A stretch of DNA of 64,000 nucleotides, taken from contig NW_026515428.1 of assembly GCF_014898815.1 (NCBI RefSeq), forward strand, positions 124,001 to 188,000, written 5' to 3'. The translations under genes were made by a program, and so were the position numbers. The first letter of the stretch is position 1. Every line of letters starts with the position of its first letter. This document shows positions 24,691 through 35,431 of the stretch, piece after piece. The notes under the pieces are model-generated. The model ran no database searches, was not told where the DNA came from, and saw nothing but the letters and a program-made list of their open reading frames with translations. This DNA is from Panonychus citri. Taxonomy: Eukaryota; Arthropoda; Arachnida; Trombidiformes; Tetranychidae.

Positions 24691-25938
24691 TTATGTTTGC
24701 TCTTTAGTTAATTGATAACCGATAGTTTGATCAACTTCATTGTCCAAATTTTCCTTGGATACAATTTTCATTGATTCTTTTTGTTTAATCAGATCATTTT
24801 GAATTGATTTTCGAACTTTTTTCAATTCATTTTCTTTCTCCTCCCATTGTTTACGATTTTCTTTAAGATGTTTCATTTTTTCCACGACAAATTCATCAGG
24901 TTTACCATAATTCGGTGGATTACCTTTCGGATCATAACCAAGAACCGATAACATCGGTGCTATCGAACTCATATCTCGAACAACATCTTCAGGTAAATGT
25001 CCAACCCATTTACTTAGAGCTTCAACATTAATCGGTTTAATTACTTGGTCAGTTGATCTTTCCAACTTGGAAAGCGATATACCACCAGGTTGATTAATTA
25101 ACTTCTCATGATTAAGAACCGATTCATTCCAAGGAACATCAAGAAAACTGAGAATCTTTTTCAACCATAATTCAGGTTCCAAAACCATTTTCTCATAGTG
25201 AACAGGTAAACAATTAACTGGGCCCAAAGAGTTACATTGAGAGTCCATTGATTGCATTGCATCGTTCCACTTTTTCATACATTGACGGAAATCATTTAAA
25301 TCGAATCCGGATATGGTCACTTTACGGGTAATAATTGAATGGACAACAGCTCGACCATCACGAATCATAAAGATAAACTTTGAATTGGGGAATAATTTTT
25401 TAAGATAAACAGCTGATCGAAGGGTAAACGGATCTTTATTACATAATCGTTTAGCGGGTGGACCATGTTTACCAACAATTTCCAAGATAAATGCTGAGAT
25501 TGCAGAATCTAAGACTTCAGATGTTATTCCAGCTTCGATAAGTCGACGAGATTCATAAGGTGATTTCATCCATTGACCACGAATACCAAGTAAACGAGGT
25601 ATAACTCGAGTCTCTTCACCGCATCGTATATCTGGATGAGCGTCTAAAATAACACGAAGTAAAGTTGTACCCGAACGAGGCATTCCACCGATAAATATTA
25701 ACGGAATTGATCTGTTAATCCGGTTCATTGTTAAATCACTGGAAGCCGATGGAAACAGTTCACCTTTAGCATCTTGAGATAACTGATATGACGATGATTG
25801 TTTACCATTTTGTTGATAATAGTTAAGAAAATTAGATGAAATTAGGTAAATGGGGAAATTGTATTGATATATAAATCCAATCACAAAAACAGATATCAAT
25901 GGAATCAACAATTTTCTGATTGATCTAAATGAAAACAT
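24691..25938 (-). CDS. TPST: Protein-tyrosine sulfotransferase (tyrosylprotein sulfotransferase)
   Basis: TPST moves sulfate from PAPS to tyrosines of secreted and membrane proteins in the trans-Golgi. A single exon codes 415 aa, close to the family's usual 370-ish plus a longer tail. It is a type II membrane protein: a short basic start, then a membrane anchor at about 10-30. The PAPS 5'-phosphosulfate loop is PRSGTTLLR at 87-95. The conserved HPDIRCGEETRVIPR contains the catalytic glutamate (near 108-109). KRLCNKDPFTLRS and FIFMIRDGRAVVHSIITRKV form the substrate and 3'-phosphate sites, and WVGHLPEDVVRDM with LGYDPKGNPPNYG closes the domain. After about residue 350 there is a charged Lys/Glu-rich tail that may be a coiled coil and is not usual for human TPST1/2. 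Confidence 0.96.
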   Translation of the reverse strand: MFSFRSIRKLLIPLISVFVIGFIYQYNFPIYLISSNFLNYYQQNGKQSSSYQLSQDAKGELFPSASSDLTMNRINRSIPLIFIGGMPRSGTTLLRVILDAHPDIRCGEETRVIPRLLGIRGQWMKSPYESRRLIEAGITSEVLDSAISAFILEIVGKHGPPAKRLCNKDPFTLRSAVYLKKLFPNSKFIFMIRDGRAVVHSIITRKVTISGFDLNDFRQCMKKWNDAMQSMDSQCNSLGPVNCLPVHYEKMVLEPELWLKKILSFLDVPWNESVLNHEKLINQPGGISLSKLERSTDQVIKPINVEALSKWVGHLPEDVVRDMSSIAPMLSVLGYDPKGNPPNYGKPDEFVVEKMKHLKENRKQWEEKENELKKVRKSIQNDLIKQKESMKIVSKENLDNEVDQTIGYQLTKEQT

Positions 25939-26329
25939 TTGAAATGTTGTTTCATTTCAATTGTCAACTTGTTGCTCATAGTAACACGTATACACTTTTT
26001 GCCAATTATAATTTTCTGCCATCTAGTGTTTCTTATTTTCGTACAATCATTTTTAACTTTATTGTAATTTAAAGTTAATTGTTGTCAATTATCTTTCTCT
26101 CTTCTTTTTTTTCGTCGCAATAATCTAGATAATAATAAATTCTGAAGGTTAATTTAAATAGTATAACAGCAAGAGACAGAGAAAGAGATTGATAGGGAAT
26201 TTGATAAGAATATTGATTTAAAGAGTAATGATAAGTTTTGTTACTCTTTAAATTGATTGATGGATTGATTGATTGTTGTTGTTTGTTTGTTGTTTGTTTG
26301 TTGTTTGGAACAATTGAAAAATTGTCATG

Positions 26330-28767
26330 TTAATGAGATTGAGCGATATCTGAAAATACTTGAAGAATATCATCAATTGTGAAAGATAATGTTATATTAG
26401 CATCGGGATAACATTTCTCAATCATTTCTTGTAATGATTTATATTGTGAAATAAATTCCTCTTGCATTGATCTCCAAATTACCTAGAAAATGATAAACAA
26501 CAATTAGATGATATTAAAGGTGAAAAAGAAAGATGAATTGTATCTAGAAATTAATTTACCTGGATTAATGTTGAATCTGGTTCACATACATGTTTCTCAA
26601 CTTTCTTGTACATTTCCTCTAATCCTTTACGAACCTCCTTTAAACTACAATCTTTAATCACTTTTCGTAATTCTTGTTTACTATAAGCTAATTGATAGCC
26701 AACCTCTTCCGCTTTAACTCCTTGATTAACTTTAATTTGAACACCTTCAAAGAAAGAGTTCAACTTTTCCAGAGGTCGACCAAAATAACGGGAAACATAA
26801 TCTTTAAGCGCTTCGTTGTACCTTTGTTTGGCCTCTTTTTGTTCACCTTCAAGACATTGTATCTTAAGGGTACGGAGAACATCATGAAGATAATGATAAT
26901 TTTCAAGTCGAATTATCTCACTTGGTGTTTTATGATGTTCCATGGAAAGTTTATCAATGGCTTCGAACATTGTTTGAATTAAGGTGACATACCAACGGTC
27001 AATGTCAGTTCGTCGAGCGGATACTCCTTTGAATACTGATTCCGCTTGTTTGGCAAACTGTTCAAATCCTTTGAGAAATGTCAATACCCCGCATTTGGCT
27101 TTTTTCGGTATTTTAGCGTCTTCAATGGCCGATTTTTGGGCTTGCATAAATTTATCGAAATTTCGTTTAACTTGAATCAAAATGGTTCCATAGGTTTTTG
27201 CGAGAAAACTACCAGTATCTTGGGTGGAGAGAACGTGTTGTGTTAAACGGGCTAAAAGGTACATCGAGTAAAGGCCATCAAGTCGATCGTAAAAAGAGAC
27301 AAATTTTACAAATTCCGGTTCTAAGATTGAAAATATTTCCGCCATCAATTGTCTCAATGTTTCAGATTTTTTTGGTTCAATATTTTCAGCGCTACTTTGA
27401 CTAGGATTTGAAGGTGATGGACTAACCGAAATAGATTGACTTTGGGATGACCAAGAGGAATTGCGTCTATGATGACCGGTAAATGGTACATTGGAATCGA
27501 TGTCAAAAAAGTTGATACAAAATGTTTGCTCGGCTAAGCAAAAGGGATCGATGGCGTTTAACATTTTCTCAAAACAGGAATCAAACTCTTCCCATTCGGT
27601 GAAACTTAACTCTGAACTTCGAGAAATCGAATCGGCTACATCCTGTAAATTGGCTGATGCATAACTGGAACTTAATCGAGTATTATCAAAACCGACAACA
27701 TTAAAGTGTTTCCTTTTACCTTCATTGGAATCATTGCTTGATAATGTACTTCGACCACCGGTTAACTTTTCCCGAACTGCATCAAAATAACAGAAAATCT
27801 CCTTCTCATAAGTTGACCGAATAACACCAATATAAGAGTTAACCAGATCACTGTAAATTTGTCGGCAATTTAATTTAAGCCATTTAGATAGTGGACTAAA
27901 TGGAGATAAGATACTGTGGATTACTTGATGAGAGGGTAATGATAAATCTCGAGGACTGATTCCATTCAATAAATTATCACCATATTCTTTAAGGGCGTAA
28001 TTGTAAACATTGTTGATATGAGATGAAAGTCTTTTAGCAAATTTACCCTGAATACCTTCAAGTTTATGCTTTTGCTCGGAAACAGCGGCCAAATAATTTA
28101 GAGCTGGATGTATATTGGCATTTAGACATTCGGATAAACTGTTGGCAGCTGAAAGAGCGGCTCTAATACCCTTTTCGGTAGAGATGTCACCTTCTTGTAG
28201 ATATTTTTCTTGGTCCAATGGAAATTGTAAGGCTGATATTAATGATTCAAGTTCAGCAAGTAATTTACGTCGATTTTCATTCTCAATTTGAAAAAGTGTC
28301 TCTTTCTCTTGCACTTGTAAAACGATATCACGAACATTTTTCAAATAACTTTGATAATGGTCAATCTTTTCCTCTAAATGTTTTGTCTCATCAATGGCAG
28401 ATTCAAGATCCAATATAACTGCTTCAACTCTCTGTTCCGAAGCCATAATATCTTGAATGTTAACATAATCTAATGCAGATACTTCTTTAGATAATTGTTC
28501 AGTTAAAGCTTTAGCATTTTCGATTGTCAATCCTTTATCGGATAAAAGTCGTTCCAGATCAGCTTCTTCTCGAGCCGATAAACCAACATAAGGTTCACTT
28601 TCAACAACAGCAACACTTTCACCTAAAAGAGCAAGAGACAGAAAAAAAGAGAGACAAAAATAAAGAGAAAAGAAACAAAAAAGTCAAACAAATTAATATA
28701 CCATCGAATAGACCAAAACAATTAGAATAATAAATCAAATTAACTTACTGATAATTTTTGATTCCAT
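26330..28767 (-). CDS. EXOC1: Exocyst complex component 1 (Sec3), short form without PH domain
   Basis: Sec3/EXOC1 is an exocyst subunit that tethers secretory vesicles to the plasma membrane. Three exons, 28767-28749, 28622-26560 and 26482-26330, give 744 aa (human 894). Matches to human EXOC1 run through the protein: NIQDIMASEQ, EGDISTEKGIRAA, KRLSSHINNVY, FDKIFEQ-type FDSCFEKML, VKRNFDKF, RRTDIDRWY, SEIIRLENYHYLHD, CLEGEQKEAKQRY, PLEKLNSFFEGV, VGYQLAYSKQELRKVIKD, and the C-terminal FTIDDILQVFSDIAQSH. The N-terminus of family members normally carries a PH-like domain that binds PIP2 and Rho GTPases. Here only about 27 residues precede LSAREEADLERLL, where the core begins, and the gap to the next gene leaves no room for it. 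A coiled coil covers roughly residues 70-135. Confidence 0.94.
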
Positions 28768-28994
28768 GTTGAGAAAATTAATTAACAAGAACAGAATTAA
28801 TTTGGTAACAACTGAGAAAAAAAATTCCAAAGAAAACATATGACTGAGAGTTTATATTCTTTTCCGCTAGAGGGCAGTGGAATTTGTTGTTTTATTTGAG
28901 GAAATTTTAATTTTTTTTTTCTATTCTAATTGTAACTTGTTGATGTTAATTTGACTTTTAATTTGCTCTAATTTTATCTTTGTTTTTCATTATT
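28768..28994. promoter_or_regulatory. Short divergent promoter between EXOC1 and the first ACADM gene
   Basis: Only 227 nt separate the EXOC1 start (minus) from the likely start of the acyl-CoA dehydrogenase (plus), so both must share this region for promoters and 5' UTRs. It is AT-rich with a short GC-richer patch (CCGCTAGAGGGCAGTGG, near 28862-28880). No TATA box stands out. Confidence 0.5.
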
Positions 28995-30732
28995 ATGTAT
29001 TTATCTTCTTCCATTCGATCCTTGTTGGTAGAAGTTTGATCTCCAGACCGTTATTGGTCTCATCTATTGGTGGAAATGATCAAATTATATCAACTAGAAA
29101 TGAATCAACAGGTTTCAGTTTTGAGCCTTCAGAGGAGAGTAAAAGTTTCATTGAATTGTCATCAAAATTTACCAGGGAAGAAATAATTCCAAAAGCTGCT
29201 TATTACGATAAGAATGGTGAATATCCATGGGACATTATCAAGAAAGCTCATTCACTTGGATTGATGAATTTCTTTGTTCCAACAAAATATGGTGGACCAG
29301 GACTTAGTTTAACTGATTCTCTTTTAATTGGTGAGGAAATTTCCTATGGTTGTACCGGTATCTCAACAGTTTTGGGTTCAAATGCTCTTGCTGGTTCACC
29401 TATTCTCATATGGGGTTCAGAAGAGTTGAAGCAAAAGTACCTTAGCTGGATAGCCTCTGAACCAGTAATGGGTGCATATTGTGTAACCGAACCAGGAACA
29501 GGAAGTGATGTTTCTGGATTAAAGACAAAGGCTGTTAAAAATGAAGATGGTGACTGGATTATCAATGGACAGAAAATGTGGATTACCAATGGTGGTGTCG
29601 CCAAATGGTATTTTGTCCTTACCCGAACAAACCCCGATCCTAAAGTTAAAACTTCCGAAGCATTTACCGGATTTGTGGTGGACAGAGATACTCCAGGTAT
29701 CACCGTTGGACGAAAAGAATGGAACATGGGACAAAGATGTTCAGATACTCGAGGAATTATTTTCGAAAATGTTAAAGTTCCAAAGCAAAATATGGTTGGA
29801 CCGGAAGGAAAAGGTTTCCTTGTTGCCATGTCCGCTTTTGACTTTACTCGACCCGCTGTTGCCTCCATGGGTGTTGGTCTTGCTCGAAGATGTCTCGATG
29901 AGGCCACTAAATATGCTCTAGAACGGAAAGCTTTTGGACAGGTAATTTAACCAGCAATAATTTAAATCATAAATGCTATCAAATTATAATCGTCACCCAA
30001 ATCCAGTAATTAGGTTTCATGTTCTTAAAATCAACTTTTATCACAATTGTTGACAATTTCTATCATCATTATTCAATCATATCAACATTTCTTTTTACGA
30101 CAAATTTGGACTTTAGACAGATCAGTAATAGTGTACGATGAATTTTCTCATATTGTGTTAGTGTTTATGAGCTAAAATTATCTTTACACTTTGTACCTGT
30201 TTGGTTACATTTCAAGTTTTCTAATCAAGATGAAGATCTTTTTTGATAAATAGTTACCAGTTCTTCAATATTAATCTAATTATTTTCCTTAACAATTAGT
30301 CATTCATTTTCTTTAATTACTTTTTCATTTTCTTGATAATCTTCCAAATTATTTATCAATTGTTTAACCTTTTTCTTTACTTTCCAGCCCATTGCCAATT
30401 ACCAAGCGATTCAATTTAAATTGGCCGATATGATGATCGGTATTGAAACCGCTAAAATGGCCTACCTTAAAGCTGCCTGGCTTCATGATAATGGTCAGAA
30501 AAATACATTAATGGCCTCAATTGCTAAGTGTCATTCAGGTGATATTGCCAATCGATCTGCAACCGAAGCTGTTCAAGTTTTCGGTGGTGCTGGTTTCAAT
30601 TCTGAGTATCCGGTTGAAAAGCTCATGAGAGACGCTAAAATTTTACAAATCTACGAGGGAACTGGTGAAATTCAAAGGATGGTAATCGCTCGTGAACATA
30701 TCGCCGATATGATGAAACAAGGAAAACAATGA
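28995..30732 (+). CDS. ACADM: Medium-chain acyl-CoA dehydrogenase, copy 1 (N-terminal frame break)
   Basis: ACADM is a mitochondrial FAD enzyme that makes the first double bond in beta-oxidation of medium-chain acyl-CoAs. The main frame enters by 29036 and runs to 29941; the second exon is 30388-30732, joined in phase 0. Marks: YCVTEPGTGSDVSGLKT, WITNGG, MGQRCSDTRG, TRPAVASMGVGLARRCLDEA and QIYEGTGEIQ, whose glutamate is the catalytic base. The domain frame has no ATG before the conserved core. The only suitable ATG, at 28995 (MYLSSSIRS), is in another frame. If one base is missing near 29021-29024, the product is 430 aa, exactly the length of copy 2. The alternative is a 74-nt intron, 29024-29097, which also restores frame but leaves a very short presequence. 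Intron position is shared with copy 2. Confidence 0.88.
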
Positions 30733-31480
30733 TCAACCTAATTACAAATCTATATACTAATAATTTCAAAATCGCCAAAAAACAACAACAAATCATTGCG
30801 ACAATGGACCAAAATATTATTATTATCAATCAAACTTTTCCATAAACATGAAGATTATCAACAATTTATGCTCAAAATATTAATCTTTATACTAACATTT
30901 ATACATAATATTATTTTACACTGGTAATAAATATCTACCATATATGTATGCCAACAATTAATTGATTGCGTTGAAAAGATCAAAACAATTACCTAAACCT
31001 AAACCTTGACATGATTAACTTGTAAATAGGATCAAATGAAAAGAAAAAAGTTCCAATGGAAACAAACAATCAACTCGATTAATAAACCTGATGAAAGAAC
31101 TCAAATCAATTCGAAAGTGCAATTAAGTCTAATTAATCATCGTTCCTTGATAATTAGAAAACTTTGATTACCAAAGAAAAAAAATGACGAGTAAGAGAAA
31201 AAAAATTCTTTCTTTTTCTCTACAAATAGAATAACTTTATTACCGAAGTGAACAGATGATCGACAAGAAGAAGATGAATACTGGTTTTGTTTATATTCTT
31301 TCTCACCACAACAATTTAATGTAATTTTCTTTTCTATTTTAAAAACAATCAATTGTTTCCCTAATTGTGACGGTCAAATTTCCCCCATCAACAGTTTTCT
31401 AAATTTAATTGTTTTAAAACAGTGAAAAGGGTTAAGTGTTTTCATTTGTTTCTATTTGGAATCTTTTGTTTATGTAAATC
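30733..31480 (+). other. Spacer between the two ACADM copies
   Basis: AT-rich 3' flank of copy 1 and promoter of copy 2. I see no coding signal; the minus-strand frame at 31.14-31.35 kb is low-complexity. Confidence 0.5.
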
Positions 31481-32852
31481 ATGTCATCTCTTTATCATTT
31501 ATCCAAAGGCCTTTCGCTGGTCCGGTCAAATGGTTGGTCAATTGGATTACCTGGTGTAGTTAATTGTAAAAGATTATCTCATGGATCAGCGTCTTCTTCT
31601 GGTTATTGTTTTGAACCCTCAGAGGAATCTAAAAGTTACATTGAATTGGCCAATAAATTTGTCAAAGAGGAAGTGATTCCGGTCGCTGGTCAGTATGATA
31701 AGAGTGGTGAATACCCTTGGCCGGTGATTAAAAAGGCTCATTCAGTTGGCCTGATGAACCTTTTCATTCCTGGTAAATATGGTGGACCGGGATTATCTCT
31801 ATTGGATAATCTTTTAATCTCTGAGGAAATTGCTTATGGTTGCACTGGATTTGGAACTGCTCTGGTTACCAATGCTCTTGCCGGATCACCGATTCTACTT
31901 CATGGTTCTGAACAATTAAAGTCTAAATATTTAACTTGGTTAACTAAGGAACCAATCATGGGATCTTATTGTGTTACTGAACCTGGAACTGGATCTGATG
32001 TTTCCGGTTTAAAGACTAGAGCTGAGAAAGATTCAAATGGCAATTGGATTATCAATGGACAGAAAATGTGGATCACCAATGGTGGACAAAGTTCATTTTA
32101 TTTTGTTCTTACCCGAACCAATCCCGATCCAAAGGTTAAACAATCTGAAGCTTTCACTGGTTTTGTGGTCAATCGAGATACTCCAGGAATTACCGTTGGT
32201 CGTAAAGAGGAAAATATGGGTCAGAGGTGTTCGGACACCAGAGGAATTACCTTCGAAAATGTTGTGGTTCCTCCCGAAAATATGGTCGGTCAAGAGGGTA
32301 AAGGTTTCGTCGTTGCCATGTCCGCTTTTGATTTTACTCGACCTGCTGTCGCTTCGATGGCCGTTGGTTTAGCTCGAAGATGTCTTGATGAGGCCACTAA
32401 ATATGCTCTAGAGCGTAAAGCTTTCGGACAGGTACAAAAACCGTTTAAAACGGCAATCGATTCACTATTTATTGATTTTATCTCTCTCTCTCTCATTTTT
32501 TTATCAATAGCCGATCGCCAATCACCAGGCCATACAATTCAAATTAGCTGACATGATTATTGGCATTGAAACTGCTCGACTAGCTTATCTTAAGGCCGCT
32601 TGGATGCACGATAATGGTATTAAAAATACTTTAATGGCTTCGATTGCTAAATGTTACGCTGCCTCGATCGCTAATCGTTCAGCTACCGAAGCAGTTCAAA
32701 CCTTTGGTGGTGCAGGATTTAATTGTGACTATCCAGTTGAGAAATTATATCGAGATGCTAAAATCTTACAAATCTACGAGGGAACAGAGGAAATACAAAA
32801 AATAGTAATCGCAAGGGAACATATCAAACGAATGGTTAATTTGGTCGGTTAA
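31481..32852 (+). CDS. ACADM: Medium-chain acyl-CoA dehydrogenase, copy 2
   Basis: A full tandem paralogue of the gene at 29.0-30.7 kb. Exons 31481-32431 and 32511-32852 join in phase 0 after AFGQ, the same place as in copy 1, but the intron is only 79 nt (446 nt in copy 1). The product is 430 aa. The N-terminus, MSSLYHLSKGLSLVRSNG, is basic and hydroxylated as for mitochondrial import. The core is the same as copy 1: CFEPSEESKSY, YCVTEPGTGSDVSGLKTRA, WITNGGQSSFYFVL, MGQRCSDTRGITFENV, RRCLDEATKYALERKAFGQ. The catalytic segment reads QIYEGTEEIQK and keeps the glutamate. Differences concentrate in the presequence and around 150-200. It ends LVG. Both copies are likely active, though copy 1 has a frame problem. 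Confidence 0.95.
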
Positions 32853-33743
32853 TTAACAATCCAACAATCTCAAAATGATTTATATTATCAACCAACTATT
32901 ACCAATAATAGATGATCAAAAATCTCAACTATTTGGTCCAACGGAAACGTAAAAAACTCTTATACTAATTTGATTTATACAAATTGATTTGTACAAATTT
33001 TTAAACTTCTCAAGAAATTAACTGATCAACATTTATATTATTTACTTATAATTATATTGTCATAATCAATTTTATTTCTGGACAAAATCAATATGGAAAT
33101 AAACTCATAGAGTCAAATTTAACTATCGAACTGATTTTTTTGTAACAAACGGAAAATTTTTCGTTCGTTCGAATTTTCACTACAATTAAACTAAAACCCA
33201 GAATATATTTTAAATTGTTAATCCTTCCAGCAAGCGTTTGGTGCGATAATCTTGATGGTCTATTGGTATTGTAAGACTCGAGTGTAAAGACCAGCGGTGT
33301 CGAATGATTGGTTACGAATTGTAGATTCCCGATGAAGATTAGAGTAAAAAAATAACATGAGAACACAACAATTGATTGATAATAAAAACAATAAAAGAAA
33401 AGAAGAAAAAAATAACAACTACGTTTCATTTTAGTTTCGAATTGAACAAAAAGTTTTTCATCACACGTCACATCTTCACCGTAAATAATAAATCGTTGAT
33501 ATGATTGATTCTTTTTTATCAATTCTTATTAATTCTAATTATTGGTACTAAACGACTAATCAGTTTCTTTAATTATCAATATGACAATAGAATTTTTCTC
33601 AGTAATCAGAATTCATGAGCAAAATAACCTTTAAATATCATTTGTCATTTCCAAAGGCGTTTATCAATCGAGGTAGAGAATCAAATGGGAATATAAAACA
33701 AGAATTTGTGGCAATTAATTTAGTTGTTTCAATAGTAGTGACA
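32853..33743. other. Intergenic stretch upstream of the glycosyltransferase
   Basis: AATAAA at 33098-33103 could end the ACADM copy 2 transcript. The minus strand from about 33540 to 33088 has an open frame without an ATG at its start; its upstream part is the gene fragment listed separately. The rest, hydrophobic and then LQFVTNHSTPLVFTLESYNT, is not recognised. The right edge holds the glycosyltransferase promoter. Confidence 0.4.
33440..33535 (-). pseudogene. Fragment related to the C-terminus of the orphan gene at 35.4-36.4 kb
   Basis: Bases 33487-33508 are identical over 22 nt to 35504-35525, on the same strand. In the matching frame the fragment reads NQSYQRFIIYGEDVTC where the gene reads SQSYQRFIDYAQDFTT. 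Similarity fades on both sides, so only the end of the last exon appears to have been copied. The two copies flank the glycosyltransferase gene. The open frame continues past the fragment into unrelated hydrophobic sequence. Confidence 0.5.
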
Positions 33744-35158
33744 ATGTCTAAACCTTCATATCATGTTTTGATTACTTCTCTTGAAGCGTAAGTATTCATA
33801 GTTGATTCTTGTTCTGGAGTAAATTGTTTGATTCTAATTGAAATCTGGACTTTAGTTATGGTCACATCAATGCGATTTGTGGCTTTGGTGAGTTGTTGGT
33901 TCGACATGGACATAAAGTGACATTTGCTCATCGATTGAAGTATGAAAAACTTGCAATCCAACATGGATTTGATTTCATCCCTTTCGATGAAGCAGCTATT
34001 GGTACTATTTGTGAGGAGGATTTACTAAAATGGATAGACGCAAATGCGGATAAATGTCGACAAGATCCAATGGAGAGATTCAAAAATTATACTGAAGAGG
34101 AAAAGGAAGCAGTGGCTTTCGGAGTTGAGATTTTCAGAAAACTAAATCGAGCTTTAGTTCCGCTCCTGGAAGAAAATTCTTTCGATGCAATTGTTCATGG
34201 AAGTTTGGATATAGTTGATTGTATCTACAAACAGGCCATTCCCGTTATTTCCTCGTTTTCTTGTGCACCATTGATTTTGTACGAAAAAGGTCCACCAGGT
34301 ATGTCGGGATTTTCTGTAAATAGTGATCCTAAACTCTGGAAAAAGTACGAAGAGTACTATACAGATGCCTTTTCCAAGATGGCCGAAAATTTTAATGTTC
34401 TGTTACGAGAATCAGGAAGACCTGAAGACTTTTTACCGACTCAATGGACTTTACCACTAAAAACAATCGGATTCTATCATTATCCTGCTGATCTTGATTA
34501 TACTGAATTCGCACCAGTTAAACCTGGTTGGCATCGAATCGACTGTTGTGTTCGATCTCCAGATGAAGATTCGATATTTGAGTTACCAGAAAAACTCAAA
34601 GATAAACCAGGAAAGTTAATCTACTTTTCCCTCGGGCCAATTGCCTCGAATGATACACCAATTATGAACAAATTCATTTCTATTCTCGCTCGTTGTGGTC
34701 ATCGAGTAATTGTCTCAATGGGTAAACGCGGTGATAAACTAAATCTTTCCGATAATATGTGGGGACAAGAATATGTCAATCAGATCGCTGTCATTGAGAA
34801 GGTCGATTTAGTAATTACTCACGGAGGGAACAACACATTCATGGAGAGTCTTTGCCATGGAAAACCAATGATAGTAATCCCCTGGTTCGATGACCAACTG
34901 GACAATGCACAGAGAGTCGTCGATAAAGAAATTGGATATCGAGTTAATCCTTGGGAATTGGATGAAGATTATTTTCTTAATTGTATCGAGAAAGTTTTAA
35001 ATGATCAACAATTACAACAAAGAGTAAAGAAAATATCAGAAAATATGAGAAACTCAAACTCTGGAGCAAAAGCCGTTAAAATGATTGAAGATTTAATTGT
35101 TGAGAGCAAAAAAGTGAAATCTTCATTCACTCAATTCACTGGAGATTCAATCAGTTGA
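33744..35158 (+). CDS. UDP-glycosyltransferase, bacterial-like, soluble (GT1)
   Basis: GT1 UDP-glycosyltransferases attach a sugar from UDP-sugar to small lipophilic molecules, including plant toxins and pesticides. Exons 33744-33787 and 33856-35158 join in phase 2 for 448 aa. The start MSKPSYHVLITSLEAYGHINA goes straight into the first Rossmann strand, with the acceptor-site histidine at about residue 17 (YGHINAI). The donor-binding part near the end reads THGGNNTFMESLCHGKPMIVIPWFDDQLDNAQRV, a variant of the UGT signature. There is no signal peptide and no C-terminal membrane helix, unlike ordinary animal UGTs (about 520 aa, ER-anchored). That form is known in spider mites, whose UGT family is reported to come from bacteria; this is my basis for calling it bacterial-like. 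Substrate unknown. Confidence 0.92.
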
Positions 35159-35431
35159 TTGTTTCACTTTTGTCTTAATCAACACTCATTTCAAAGCTTC
35201 TTCAATAGGAGCTTTTAATTGGACAATACGATTTTTAACCAGCTGATTAATTGAAATTTTTTAATTTGGATGCGAATTGTTAATAATTAACTGACAAATG
35301 TATTCTTATTATTTACTAATGATTAAATTGTCGTAGTGAATTTTAATTGATGAACGAGAAAAAAAAGTTAATATAAAAATAATTTCACGAAGTCACAAAG
35401 TTTGTTTGATGTAGGGTAAGGTTAATTGTGA
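35159..35431. other. Convergent 3' flanks of the glycosyltransferase and orphan gene
   Basis: Short AT-rich spacer; no feature seen. Confidence 0.4.

Noticed and set aside
29344..29907. 187-codon frame on the minus strand opposite ACADM copy 1
   Set aside because: It lies wholly inside a strongly conserved coding exon on the other strand and shows no family match; a shadow of codon bias.
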